Source: Shumkonia mesophila (GTDB lineage: Bacteria; Pseudomonadota; Alphaproteobacteria; Rhodospirillales; Shumkoniaceae). From it: a stretch of 64,000 nucleotides of DNA. The translations under genes were made by a program, and so were the position numbers. Location: assembly GCF_026163695.1 (NCBI RefSeq), contig NZ_JAOTID010000007.1, forward strand, positions 161,251 through 225,250. Reading direction: 5' to 3'. The notes under the pieces are model-generated. The model was not told the origin of the DNA. It searched no databases and was given only the letters and a program-made list of their open reading frames with translations. Each line of letters opens with the position of its first letter. The stretch's first letter is position 1. Of this stretch, positions 28,039 to 37,043 are shown piece after piece.

Positions 28039-29226
28039 ATGCCGCTCTCGGATGTGACATGCCGGAATGCCCGGCCGGGCCCCAAGCTCCGCAAGCTCTC
28101 CGACGGTGGTGGACTCCAGCTCTGGGTCCGGCCGACGGGTGGGCGCCTGTGGCGCCTGGCGTATCGCTTCGGTGGCAAGCAAAAGCTCCTGGCGCTCGGG
28201 AGCTATCCGATCGTTTCTCTGGCTGACGCCCGGCAGGCGCGGGACGATGTGAAACGACTGCTCGCGGCCGGCCTCGATCCCGGCAAGGAAAGGGGGAAGG
28301 CGGGAGGCGGCAACAGCTTTCGGGCCATTGCAGAGGAATACCTTTCCAAGCTGAAACAGGAGGAGCGGACCGATTCCACGATCGGGAAGATCGGCTGGCT
28401 TCTCTCGTTCGCCTACCCGACGATCGGCGACAGGCCGATCAGGAGTATCGACGCGCCGGCCGTCCTCAGGGTACTTCGGGAGGTGGAGGCTCGCGGCCGC
28501 TACGAATCGGCCCGCCGGCTCCGATCGGTTATCGGCCGCGTGTTCCGGCACGCCATCGCGACGGCGCGCGCCGAGACCGATCCGACCGTCGCTCTCAGGG
28601 ACGCTCTCATCAGGCCGAAGGTGACGTCACGGCCTGCGATTACCGAGCCGAAAGCGGTCGGCGCACTGCTGCGCGCGATCGACGGGTTTACGGGCCAGCC
28701 GGAGACGGGGGCGGCGCTGAAACTGATGGCGCTGCTGTTTCCGCGTCCCGGCGAGCTGCGCGCGGCTGAATGGGCCGAGTTTGACTTCGAGAAGGCCGTC
28801 TGGACCATCCCCGCGGGCCGTATGAAGATGCGGCGCATCCACCGCGTGCCCTTGTCCAATCAGGCGATCACCATCCTCGAGCAACTCCGGGAAATTTCAG
28901 GAAGCGGCACCCTCGTATTCCCCAGTATCCGGACGACGGAGCGCCCGATTTCCGATGGCACGCTCAACGCCGCCCTGCGGCGCCTTGGCTACGCCAAGGA
29001 CGAGATGACGGCGCACGGCTTCCGGGCGACGGCGTCCAGCCTGCTGAACGAGTCGGGCAAATGGCATCCAGACGCCATTGAACGCCAACTCGCGCATATC
29101 GAGAGCAACGATGTTCGCCGCGCCTACGCCCGAGCCGAATACTGGGACGAGCGCGTCGAAATGATGCAATGGTGGGCGGATTACCTCGACGACCTCAGGA
29201 GAAATCCCGCAAACCGGGACTCCTGA
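28039..29226 (+). CDS. P4-type tyrosine integrase
   Basis: The 395-residue protein is a site-specific tyrosine recombinase of the P4/phage integrase group. It has the N-terminal domain of that group (LSDVTCRNARPGPKLRKLSDGGGLQLWV), the first catalytic arginine in PRPGELRAAEW, the HGFR box and the C-terminal RRAYARAEYWDERVEMMQWWADYLD with the active tyrosine. The ATG at 28039 follows GAAGGA. Such enzymes integrate islands into tRNA genes, and the tRNA-Phe gene is next to it. The core residues are intact, so the protein may be active. Confidence 0.93.
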   Translation: MPLSDVTCRNARPGPKLRKLSDGGGLQLWVRPTGGRLWRLAYRFGGKQKLLALGSYPIVSLADARQARDDVKRLLAAGLDPGKERGKAGGGNSFRAIAEEYLSKLKQEERTDSTIGKIGWLLSFAYPTIGDRPIRSIDAPAVLRVLREVEARGRYESARRLRSVIGRVFRHAIATARAETDPTVALRDALIRPKVTSRPAITEPKAVGALLRAIDGFTGQPETGAALKLMALLFPRPGELRAAEWAEFDFEKAVWTIPAGRMKMRRIHRVPLSNQAITILEQLREISGSGTLVFPSIRTTERPISDGTLNAALRRLGYAKDEMTAHGFRATASSLLNESGKWHPDAIERQLAHIESNDVRRAYARAEYWDERVEMMQWWADYLDDLRRNPANRDS

Positions 29227-29245
29227 ATGTAGGCAAAAGGCGCCT

Positions 29246-29257
29246 GTTACATGTAAC
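29246..29257. promoter_or_regulatory. 12-bp perfect palindrome downstream of the integrase
   Basis: GTTACATGTAAC is a perfect palindrome 20 bp after the integrase stop, flanked by GC-rich GGCGCC and GGCGCG. It could be a protein-binding site or part of a terminator; no U-tract follows. The assignment is open. Confidence 0.3.
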
Positions 29258-29340
29258 GGCGCGCTGACGCTAATACTGGCTCGACTCTATTCCGAACTGT
29301 AACGTTTGCAGCTTATACCAACCTCCTCAGGTCTAGGCAA

Positions 29341-29583
29341 ATCCTCGCCGTTCTCCAACCGCTGTCGGCGCCCGACGAACCGATCGGCAACGCCACCACC
29401 GCGGACCACCGCCCGCCATGCCCCAGTTGCGGCGACCGCATGATCATCGTCGAGACCTTCGAGCGGGGCGGTTCCCGGCCGATCAACTACTGGATACCGC
29501 TGGACCCCGGCACGAGCCTGGCGCAAGCGACGATCGACAACGAAGCCTGCCTACGGCTATGCAACATCATCGTCCCTCATTAA
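29341..29583 (+). pseudogene. IS91-family transposase, C-terminal remnant
   Basis: The frame reads ILAVLQPLS and then the zinc-finger-like block PPCPSCGDRMIIVETFERG, the C-terminal signature of IS91-type transposases. It stops at a TAA at 29581. The rest of the transposase is absent on the left. It fills the 330-bp gap between the integrase and dhaL, whose stop lies inside it at 29557. Confidence 0.65.
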
Positions 29584-30183
29584 AACCAGACCGTCTAGAA
29601 CGCGCCGAAACGCGACCATGCCAGGATCATCGCGCCCGATCGTTTTATCGGCGAAGATGCGGGCACGGCCAACCTTGTTGGGCCGGTCGCGGAACGCTGC
29701 CAGGGCTGCATCGACCGCCGTCTTGGCGGCTACCAACTGCTGTGCCGCTTGGTCCAGTCCGGCAATTGCATCGCGGGCCGCCGCCAGGGCGTCGAGCACG
29801 GTCTTGTCACCGAGTTCGGCTTTGCCGCGCGCTTTCATTGCCTCGATCGCGGTGCCCAACAAGACTGGCACTTCAGCCCATGGCAGGTCGGTGCGGCCTT
29901 TGACCGATTTGGCCACGGCCATGAAACCAGTGGCAATCAGAGTTCCGAAGGTCGAGCCGGAGGTCTTGGTGAAGGCCTGGGCGGTCTTCATGAAAGCAAT
30001 GCCGAGGTCGTCGGGCAGGCTGTCGATCTGCTCGACCACCTCGCGGGAACCCCGTGACATGGTGATGCCCAAGTCGCCGTCGCCGACCGCACCGTCGAGC
30101 GCGTTCAGCTCTTCGGCGCACGCCGCCATCTTCGCCGCAACACGAGCGAAGCCAGCCTTCAGCGTTTGCGTGGTGAGAGCCAT
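29557..30183 (-). CDS. dhaL: Dihydroxyacetone kinase subunit L (DhaL family)
   Basis: DhaL is the nucleotide-binding subunit that phosphorylates the ketose held covalently by DhaK. The 208-residue protein has the metal/nucleotide patterns LNALDGAVGDGDLGITM, GSTFGTLIATGFM and the late GRARIFADKTIGRDDPG. No phosphotransferase DhaM gene is visible, so ATP use, or use of an outside donor, is likely. The ATG at 30183 starts 2 bp after the dhaK stop. It is the last gene of the ten-gene leftward operon, and its 3' end runs into the IS91 remnant. Confidence 0.9.
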   Translation of the reverse strand: MALTTQTLKAGFARVAAKMAACAEELNALDGAVGDGDLGITMSRGSREVVEQIDSLPDDLGIAFMKTAQAFTKTSGSTFGTLIATGFMAVAKSVKGRTDLPWAEVPVLLGTAIEAMKARGKAELGDKTVLDALAAARDAIAGLDQAAQQLVAAKTAVDAALAAFRDRPNKVGRARIFADKTIGRDDPGMVAFRRVLDGLVLMRDDDVA

Positions 30184-30185
30184 CG

Positions 30186-31184
30186 TCACACCTTCCAGAA
30201 CGCGCACGCGGCCGGCATCTTGAGCAGGGCCTCAAGTTCGTCGTCCAGCTTGCAGATTGTGAAGCTGATGCCCGCCATCTCCATCGAGGTTGCGTAGCGG
30301 CCGACCAGAGGCATCACGATGGTGATGCCGGCATCCTTCAGGCGTGCCGCGGCATAGCGATAGAGGATGTAGAGCTCCTCGGGCGGCGTCGCGCCGAAGC
30401 TGTTGACCAGGATCGAGATCCTGTCGCCCTTGACGAGCGGCTGGTCGGCTAGGAGCTTGTCCATGATCTCGGCCGCAACCTGGTCGGCGCTGCGCAGCTT
30501 GCCGCGCCAGACCCCGGGCTCGCCGTGGATGCCCATACCCATCTCCATCTCGTCCTCGGCGATTTGGAAGGTCGGTTTGCCGGCCAGCGGCACCGTACAG
30601 GAGGTCAGAGCGGCGCCCATTGAGCGGCAGGAGTCTGCCGTCTTCTGGGCGACCCGTGTCACCTCGGCCAGGTCGGCCATCGCGGCGGCCTTGGCGCCGG
30701 CCATCTTGTACGCGAAGACCATGCCAGCGACGCCGCGGCGCTTCTGTCTCTCCGCAGGTTTGGCGCTGGCGACGTCGTCGGTGAGCAATACGGTGGTAGA
30801 GGGGATGTCCTCCATCTCCAGTATCTCGCCCGCCATGTCGAAGTTCATGCAGTCGCCGCCGTAGTTGCCATAAAGGCGCAGCACACCGGCACCGCCGTTC
30901 GCGGCGCGCATGGCATCGGCGATCTGCTCGACCGAGGGGGAGGAGAACACTTCGCCGATGGCGCAGCCGTCCAGCAGGCCCCGCCCGACATAGCCGGTGA
31001 AGATGGGAAGATGTCCCGAGCCGCCACCGGACACGATCGCCACCTTGCCCTTGATCGGCGCGTCAGCGCGCACGATCACCCGCGCCCCCGGCGCGGCGCG
31101 GCGGTAGTACTCGGGATGGGCGGCGCACAGGCCGTCTAGCATCTCGTCGACGAACTTGCGGGGATCGTTCAGAAGCTTTTTCAT
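30186..31184 (-). CDS. dhaK: Dihydroxyacetone kinase subunit K-like protein
   Basis: DhaK binds ketoses through a covalent bond to a histidine. The 332-residue protein keeps the three key positions of the E. coli enzyme: the histidine in SGGGSGH (H56), the aspartate in GGDCMNFD (D109) and the substrate-binding histidine in MGMGIHGEPG. The pocket differs, with GHLPIFTGYVG in place of GHEPMHCGYIG, so the ketose may not be dihydroxyacetone. The ATG at 31184 follows GAGAGGAAA. It lies between the enolase-superfamily gene and dhaL. A second dhaK start is at 63935. Confidence 0.9.
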   Translation of the reverse strand: MKKLLNDPRKFVDEMLDGLCAAHPEYYRRAAPGARVIVRADAPIKGKVAIVSGGGSGHLPIFTGYVGRGLLDGCAIGEVFSSPSVEQIADAMRAANGGAGVLRLYGNYGGDCMNFDMAGEILEMEDIPSTTVLLTDDVASAKPAERQKRRGVAGMVFAYKMAGAKAAAMADLAEVTRVAQKTADSCRSMGAALTSCTVPLAGKPTFQIAEDEMEMGMGIHGEPGVWRGKLRSADQVAAEIMDKLLADQPLVKGDRISILVNSFGATPPEELYILYRYAAARLKDAGITIVMPLVGRYATSMEMAGISFTICKLDDELEALLKMPAACAFWKV

Positions 31185-31211
31185 GCTTTTCCTCTCACGC
31201 AACTTGCCCGC

Positions 31212-32375
31212 TCACTCGGCGAATACATGGAGAGCGATCCGGTGGGCGTTGATCCAGTCCCAGTCGTAGGTGACGCCGAGACCGGGACCTTCAGGGACCG
31301 AGAAGGTGCCGTTCGGAGAGATGGCGTCGATCTCATCGCGGTAACCCTCAGCGTACACCGGCTGGACCAGATGGTTGCCCACCTTCGGATGAGCCAGGAT
31401 GAGCTCGTAAAAGTTCGTATTCGGGATCGCGGCGATGCAGTGGCGATGGGCGGGTCCACATCCATGGAGCTCGACGTCGATGCCTAGCGCTTCTGCAAGG
31501 TGAGCCGTCTTCATGACACCAGTGATGCCGACATCGTACTCGGGGTCTGCACGGAGGAAATCGGTCGCGTCGGCGATGACGAAATCTGCCTTCGCTTGCA
31601 GCCCTCGGACATGTTCGGTGATGAGAAGCGGTGTCTTGATGAGTTGACGAAGCTTGCGATGTGCGACGCGGGATTCGCTGCTCGGCAAGAATGGGTCCTC
31701 GTACCACATCGCCCCGATCTCATCACAAACCCTGCCGACCTCTATCGCCTGAGCGAACGTGCGAAGTTGCGATGAGCAGTCCAGCATGATGGCCATTTTG
31801 CCGCCGACCCGGGCCGCGATTGTCCGCAGGTTCCTGCACTCTTCCCGGACTTTGCACGTCGTCCAGGTATGGACCTTAAAGCCGACGTACCCGAGGCCGA
31901 GGCAGTATTCGGCATAATCGGCGTAATCGTCGGGACTGGACAATCCCCCGTTGCGGTCCCCGAAGAGGGTGCTCGCGTAAGCCGGCAGCTCCGTCCTGTA
32001 TCCACCGAGCATGCGGTAGATCGGTGTCCCGAATTCCTTCCCCGCAAGATCCCAGAGACAGATGTCGATCGGCCCGTATCCCATTTTGTCTTGTTTGCGA
32101 TGCTTCTGGATGAACTCGAGCGCGAGTTCTTCCCTACGGTGTGGGTCGCGGCCAACAAGCCTTGGTGCAAAATTGAGCGTCTGAGCGAGTGTCATCTTGT
32201 CACCTGCCCAAACCGCGGCATATTCGCCTCGCACCCCCTCGTCGGTCATGATTACAATGACGAAAGATGTGAGATCGATCGAACTCCCTGGTTTGAAAAC
32301 GGGGTTTCCGTCGTTGCCGAAATCCTTCGCCTGGTATGCGACCTGATGTACCTCAACATGCCTAATCTTACTCAT
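31212..32375 (-). CDS. Mandelate racemase/muconate lactonizing (enolase superfamily) enzyme
   Basis: The 387-residue protein is an enolase-superfamily barrel, a family that removes a proton next to a carboxylate in dehydration, racemisation or cycloisomerisation. Visible are the capping domain (DEGVRGEYAAVWAGDK), GFKVHTW at the K-x-K position (here K-x-H), and three metal ligands in MLDCSSQL, WYEDPF and ITEHVRG. A late ELHGCGPAHRH supplies a histidine typical of the mandelate racemase subgroup. A sugar-acid dehydratase is the best guess given the aldolase and kinase next to it. It is 27 bp upstream of dhaK. Confidence 0.85.
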   Translation of the reverse strand: MSKIRHVEVHQVAYQAKDFGNDGNPVFKPGSSIDLTSFVIVIMTDEGVRGEYAAVWAGDKMTLAQTLNFAPRLVGRDPHRREELALEFIQKHRKQDKMGYGPIDICLWDLAGKEFGTPIYRMLGGYRTELPAYASTLFGDRNGGLSSPDDYADYAEYCLGLGYVGFKVHTWTTCKVREECRNLRTIAARVGGKMAIMLDCSSQLRTFAQAIEVGRVCDEIGAMWYEDPFLPSSESRVAHRKLRQLIKTPLLITEHVRGLQAKADFVIADATDFLRADPEYDVGITGVMKTAHLAEALGIDVELHGCGPAHRHCIAAIPNTNFYELILAHPKVGNHLVQPVYAEGYRDEIDAISPNGTFSVPEGPGLGVTYDWDWINAHRIALHVFAE

Positions 32376-32483
32376 GACGCCTATCCTCTGAACTCAGTGG
32401 ACGTTGAACCCCAAATCCGCGCCATCTCATCAAACCGGCTTTTTGGTGGGGCTGAATGCAGGCTCCTTAAGCACCGCGGGCTA

Positions 32484-33161
32484 TCAGGAGCGATCACCCC
32501 ACGTGCAACCCTTTGCGCGCATAACCGCGAGTCGTGCGTTGATGTCCATCGGCTGACCCGAGCGGAGGGACGCCATCAGGTGCGCCTCGTCCTCTTCGCG
32601 GGCCGCACTCGCCTTTGCCACCTGGAGGATTTCCTCCTTGCGAACGACGACGAGGCCGTCGTCGTCGCCAGCGAGGATATCGCCCGGTCGGATCAATTCG
32701 CCCCCGAGCACGATGGGATGGTTTATGGTGCCGACAGTCTCCTTTGCGGTGCCTTTGATGCACAAGCCGAGGGAGAAGACCGGCAACCCTAAAGTACGAA
32801 GCGCACTGCCATCCCGCACGCCCGCATCGACGACGAACGCAGCGATCTTTCGTGCGGAGCACGCGGTCGCCAGAACCTCACCGAATCCCCCTTGCTCGTG
32901 GTTGTTGCCGGCGCTCATTACCAGGACATCGCCCGGCTGGGCGAGACTGATCGCCTCGAATATCATCAGGTTGTCGCCAATATGGCAGGCAGCGGTCAGC
33001 GCGGGGCCACAAAAATGCATTCCTGGTGCCAACGGCTTAATCCGAGAATCGACGGCCCCGCGCCGCCCTTGTGCTTCGTGCAGAGTGGCCGGTGGAAACT
33101 TGGCAATTTCGGCGACATGATCAGGGTGCGGACGGTCAAACGATCGAATGACATTTGTCAT
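32484..33161 (-). CDS. RraA-family aldolase / HMG aldolase-like protein
   Basis: The 225-residue protein belongs to the RraA/4-hydroxy-4-methyl-2-oxoglutarate aldolase family. Its enzymes cleave 4-hydroxy-2-oxo acids with a tertiary alcohol to pyruvate and a ketone. Characteristic blocks are PATLHEAQGRRGAVDSRIKPL, GDVLVMSAGNNHEQGGFGEVLATACSARKIAAFVVDAGVRD and ELIRPGDILAGDDDGLVVV. The R-D pair of the active site (GVRD) is present. It is more likely an aldolase than an RNase E inhibitor because it lies in a catabolic operon and has a paralogue at 49546. Confidence 0.85.
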   Translation of the reverse strand: MTNVIRSFDRPHPDHVAEIAKFPPATLHEAQGRRGAVDSRIKPLAPGMHFCGPALTAACHIGDNLMIFEAISLAQPGDVLVMSAGNNHEQGGFGEVLATACSARKIAAFVVDAGVRDGSALRTLGLPVFSLGLCIKGTAKETVGTINHPIVLGGELIRPGDILAGDDDGLVVVRKEEILQVAKASAAREEDEAHLMASLRSGQPMDINARLAVMRAKGCTWGDRS

Positions 33162-33256
33162 CGTGGGTTCCTTCTTTGACAAAACCAGCCCGTCGAGCGC
33201 CGCAAATGGCACCACAGGTTCTCGTCACTCTTGCGAGCACGATCGGGACTTCTTTC

Positions 33257-34531
33257 TCAGTTGCCAACCGCGTCCGGAATGAACGTGGCGATTTGCGGGA
33301 TGTACGCCGTGAGGAAGACCACCAGGACGTTGACGAGCAGGAACGGCATCATGGCTCGTGAAATCGCCCAAATGGTTCGTCCGGACACGCTGCTGATGAC
33401 GTAAAGCGTCAGTCCCACAGGGGGAGTGATAGTTCCGATCATCGCCGCCATGACGATGACGAGCGTCATGTGAAACACGTCGAGGCCCATGGCCTCCACG
33501 ACCGGGATGAATAGCGGAAGCGTAACCAGCAGCGCTTCGAGACCAGACAGAAAGGTCCCCAAGAAAATCAGGAGGAGGATCATGATAAACTTCAGCCAAA
33601 AGATACTCAGGCCGCTATCGATCGCGGACTGCACCAAGTGCTGCGGTACTTCCGAGTAGACGAGCGCCCACCCGAACATGACGGCCATGCTGGCGATGAA
33701 GAGAACCTCCCCCGTCGTGCGCACAGCGGAAATGCCGCATGCCTTTATTTTCGCCCAGTTTATTTCCCGCCGCAGACCGCCTATGCCGAGGATGTAGAGT
33801 ACGGCGATGGCCGATGCCTCCGTCGGCGTGAAGAAGCCGAACACGATCCCTCCGATCACAACGAGAGGCATCGTGAGGTCCAGGAAGCTGGCGCTGAGCG
33901 ACAGGAAGATTTCCCTGAACCCGCGAAAGGGGCTCAAGGGATGGTTCTTGAGGTGAGCCAAGATGTAGGCGACCACCCCCATGCCGACGCCCATCATCAG
34001 GCCCGGCATGATACCTCCCATGAACAACCGCGCGACCGAAACCTCGACCATCGAGCCGGCAACGATCATAGGGATGCTGGGAGGAATGATCGGACCCACG
34101 GCCGCGGATGCGGCGGAAAGTCCTGCAGCATAGTCCGGATCATAGCCCTCGTCGACCATGGACCGGTACATGACTGTCCCGATGCTTGAGACGTCGGCAA
34201 GCGCGGCGCCGGATACACCGGCGAATATCATGCTCGTGCCGATGTTTACTTGTGCAAGGCCGCCCTTCATGCCTCCCACGATGCTATTTGCAAATCGTAT
34301 GATTCGCGGCCCCATTGACGTCTCTACCATCAACTGCGCAGCGAAAATGAACAGCGGCACGCTCAGCAGGACGAATTTGGAGACGAAGGCGAAAATGACC
34401 TGCGGAATGATCGTCAAACTGAGGTCGGCCGCAAACAGGAACAGAAGCGAACTGATACCCAGGACAAACGAGATCGGCATGCCTAGGAACAGAAGGACCA
34501 AGAAAGAGCCAATCAACAATGAGACGGCCAT
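33257..34531 (-). CDS. TRAP transporter large permease subunit (DctM family)
   Basis: The 424-residue membrane protein has the DctM pattern, including GVSGAALADVSSIGTVMYRSM, IIPPSIPMIVAGSM and a late GTITPPVGLTLYVISSVSG. It forms a transporter with the DctQ and DctP proteins encoded just upstream; the gap to dctQ is 3 bp. The cargo is unknown; the operon suggests a hydroxy-acid. Confidence 0.92.
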   Translation of the reverse strand: MAVSLLIGSFLVLLFLGMPISFVLGISSLLFLFAADLSLTIIPQVIFAFVSKFVLLSVPLFIFAAQLMVETSMGPRIIRFANSIVGGMKGGLAQVNIGTSMIFAGVSGAALADVSSIGTVMYRSMVDEGYDPDYAAGLSAASAAVGPIIPPSIPMIVAGSMVEVSVARLFMGGIMPGLMMGVGMGVVAYILAHLKNHPLSPFRGFREIFLSLSASFLDLTMPLVVIGGIVFGFFTPTEASAIAVLYILGIGGLRREINWAKIKACGISAVRTTGEVLFIASMAVMFGWALVYSEVPQHLVQSAIDSGLSIFWLKFIMILLLIFLGTFLSGLEALLVTLPLFIPVVEAMGLDVFHMTLVIVMAAMIGTITPPVGLTLYVISSVSGRTIWAISRAMMPFLLVNVLVVFLTAYIPQIATFIPDAVGN

Positions 34532-34534
34532 CGG

Positions 34535-35065
34535 TCACCCTTCCCCAAAACCTTCGCTATGCGAAGACGGCGCCCTTTCCGGTTTTTGGTATCCGACCGC
34601 TAAGGTTCTGATCGCTTTACGCATATGGTAGGCCAGCCCCCACACCATGAGCACCACCATCACGAGGACGCCAAGGTATAGGTAACTTTCCGGTATCTCG
34701 AGGGCAGGCGTCCTGACTTCCATCTTGCGGGCAACGAGATAGAACGTCTTGTATCCCAATACGCACAAGAAGCTCAGCGTGAGCGCCATAAAGGCAAGGT
34801 TCACGCTGTGCCTCAATCGCGGTGGCATGGCGTTGGCTATGAATTCGACCGCTCCGCGGAAGCCGCCCTCGCTACGGAGGGCGATGCCTGCGCCGAGGGC
34901 GGTCAGCCAGACTAGGAGGTACTGGCCAATCTCCTCAGTCCAGGCCGGCGCTATCTCTAAAAAATAGCGAGCGTAAATCTGCACGACGACGGCGCTGAAC
35001 ATAACGATGAGGACGATGATCGAGCACCACTCGAGGACACACTCTAACCGACTTTCCCTGGTCAT
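34535..35065 (-). CDS. TRAP transporter small permease subunit (DctQ family)
   Basis: This 176-residue protein has four hydrophobic segments and the DctQ blocks VVVQIYARYFLEIAPAWTEEIGQYLLVWLTALGAGIALR. It lies between the DctP and DctM genes of the same leftward operon. No unusual residue was noticed. Confidence 0.9.
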   Translation of the reverse strand: MTRESRLECVLEWCSIIVLIVMFSAVVVQIYARYFLEIAPAWTEEIGQYLLVWLTALGAGIALRSEGGFRGAVEFIANAMPPRLRHSVNLAFMALTLSFLCVLGYKTFYLVARKMEVRTPALEIPESYLYLGVLVMVVLMVWGLAYHMRKAIRTLAVGYQKPERAPSSHSEGFGEG

Positions 35066-35171
35066 TCTTGGGGCCCCTTACACTGCGCATCCCGGCTCGG
35101 GCACGCCACGCTTCCGACCTGCCATCGGCACCGCAGCGGGCAGGTCGGAATAGGTCTGTTGCCTCAGGCGC

Positions 35172-36155
35172 TCACTTAATTGCCTGGATTTTCTCGATCC
35201 ATGGCTTCAGATCTGGGAAGTCGTCATAGCTTTGCTTTGCGGCTGCCCGGAAGGGCTCGAGATCCGGCGATGTGATCTTCATTCCGAGGCCCTCGAGCTT
35301 GGCCACGGCTTCAGCATCTTCCTTGATCACGATGGCTCGCTCATAGTCATGGACTTCCACTGCAGCCTTGTCGATTACGCGCTGCCATTCCTCGGGCAAC
35401 GATTTGTATTTCTTCTCCGACATCAGCACATACACGGAGGCAAACACATGATCGGTGCGGGCGGCGTACTTAGTGACTTCGTAAGTCTTTCGTGCAAGCA
35501 TGTGATCGAATGGATTTTCCTGGGCATCTAGAACGCCTTGCCGCAAGGCGGTAAACACTTCCCCCCAGTTCATGGGGACCGTCTTGGCGCCGATTGCCGT
35601 CCAGCCTGCGATCGCCGCCTTGCTCGGAGTGACACGCAGCTTCAATCCCTTGACGTCATTTATGGAGTTCACGACCGTCTTGGTCGTCGACAACTCTCGC
35701 GCAGGCCGCGGGAAATAGGTCAATACCCGCAGACCCGTCTTCTTCTTCGTAATTTCCTTGAGATCCTTTCCAACCGCACCTTCCTCGAACTTGATCAGGT
35801 GGTTCATGTCACGGAAAAGGTAGAGCATCTGATAGACGTTGATGTCCGGCACCCAGGCGCTCAGGGGCTCCAAGGAAATCGTCAGGTCGTTGGTCCCGGC
35901 GTCAATGATCTGCTCGATCAGTTGACGCTGTTCCCCCAGGATGCCGGAATCGAATAACTTGATCGTCAGATTGCCGTTGGTTTCCTTCTCGACGATTTCC
36001 TTGAACTTGACCGCCGCTTTCGCCCAACTTTGCGCTGGCGCAAATCCATGAGCGAAAGCCAGCGTTTCCTTTTTTTGAGCTTGCGCAGAGTTGCTTGCCA
36101 GAACGAGTGCAAGTGCGCTGAACAGAACCGTGAGTCTATTCTGTCTCCCAAACAT
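35172..36155 (-). CDS. TRAP transporter substrate-binding protein (DctP family)
   Basis: The 327-residue periplasmic protein has a signal peptide (MFGRQNRLTVLFSALALVLA, cleavage near AQA) and the family blocks FAHGFAPAQSWAKAAVKFKEIVEKE and VKGLKLRVTPSKAAIAGWTAIGAKTVPMNWGEVFTALRQGVLDAQENP. The arginine in the LRVTP block normally binds a ligand carboxylate, so the cargo is probably an organic acid. It feeds the DctQM pair downstream and lies 82 bp after the crotonase gene. Confidence 0.92.
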   Translation of the reverse strand: MFGRQNRLTVLFSALALVLASNSAQAQKKETLAFAHGFAPAQSWAKAAVKFKEIVEKETNGNLTIKLFDSGILGEQRQLIEQIIDAGTNDLTISLEPLSAWVPDINVYQMLYLFRDMNHLIKFEEGAVGKDLKEITKKKTGLRVLTYFPRPARELSTTKTVVNSINDVKGLKLRVTPSKAAIAGWTAIGAKTVPMNWGEVFTALRQGVLDAQENPFDHMLARKTYEVTKYAARTDHVFASVYVLMSEKKYKSLPEEWQRVIDKAAVEVHDYERAIVIKEDAEAVAKLEGLGMKITSPDLEPFRAAAKQSYDDFPDLKPWIEKIQAIK

Positions 36156-36237
36156 CTTGAAACTCCTTTCTCAGCCTGCTTCATGGACAATGAGCCCTGG
36201 TTTGCTTTGTTTTTTGACTCATTGACCGCTGCCTAGG

Positions 36238-37008
36238 TCACCGGCCGTGAAACACCGGTTCTCTCTTTTCGACAAACGCCCGCTGCGCCTCTTGCGAGTC
36301 CTCGGTCGTTGCCAATTCGATCGTCTTGTTGGCCTCAAAAAGTGCGGCTTCCCGGAATGGGAGGCTTTCCGCCGCAGCGAAGACACCCTTGGCGGCGATT
36401 ACCGCAAGCGGCGGCTTGGCAACGATCACCTCGGCGAGCCTTGTTGCCGCTGCCATGACCTGATCCTTCGGAACGACTTCCTGAACGACATCCAGGCGAT
36501 ACAGATCGGCAGCCGATATCTTGCCGCTCGTCAGCAACGCCCATCTGGCTCGCCAGGGCGTGAACGCGCGGGACAGCGTCGTCGCACCTCCGACCATGCC
36601 GCGATCGATTTCGGGCATCCAAAAGTAGGCGTCATCTGATGCCACCAGAATGTCGCAGTTCAACATCAAGGCGACGCCGGCGCCGATCGCCGGTCCGTTC
36701 ACGGCACCGATGACTGGTTTCCTGCAATCCTTGACGGATGTAATACTGGCCAGCGACATGCGATTGACTTCACGATACTTCTTGGGGTCACGCACGCGGG
36801 ACCTCTCCTTGATGTCCGCTCCCCCGCAGAAGTATTTGCCATGTCCGGTGAATATGACGACTCGGACGTCCGCGTCTTCGCTCAACGTGTCGAAGATGTT
36901 GATGAGTTCGTAACGGCTAGCCTCGTTCACGGCGTTGACCGGCGGGCGATTCAACGTGACCGTCGCAATGTGCCCTTGCTTGGATAGGCGGAAGCTTTCA
37001 TATTCCAT
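36238..37008 (-). CDS. Enoyl-CoA hydratase/isomerase (crotonase) family protein
   Basis: The 256-residue protein is a crotonase. The oxyanion-hole blocks CGGADIKER and GPAIGAGVALMLNCDILVAS are visible, and WMPEIDRGMVGGATTLSRAFTPWRARWALLTSG covers the two catalytic glutamate positions; only the first (PEI) is clearly kept. It may hydrate, isomerise or hydrolyse a CoA ester. The ATG at 37008 is chosen over one at 37026 because a GGGGAA site precedes it. The gene is 36 bp after the CaiB gene, so the CoA ester made there is the likely substrate. Confidence 0.88.
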   Translation of the reverse strand: MEYESFRLSKQGHIATVTLNRPPVNAVNEASRYELINIFDTLSEDADVRVVIFTGHGKYFCGGADIKERSRVRDPKKYREVNRMSLASITSVKDCRKPVIGAVNGPAIGAGVALMLNCDILVASDDAYFWMPEIDRGMVGGATTLSRAFTPWRARWALLTSGKISAADLYRLDVVQEVVPKDQVMAAATRLAEVIVAKPPLAVIAAKGVFAAAESLPFREAALFEANKTIELATTEDSQEAQRAFVEKREPVFHGR

Positions 37009-37043
37009 CGACCGTTCCCCTTGCATTCACATGTGTAGGCTTA

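Noticed and set aside
32484..33161. RNase E inhibitor role for the RraA-family protein
   Set aside because: The gene lies in a catabolic operon and has the R-D pair of the aldolase members, so an aldolase is more likely; the same holds at 49546.
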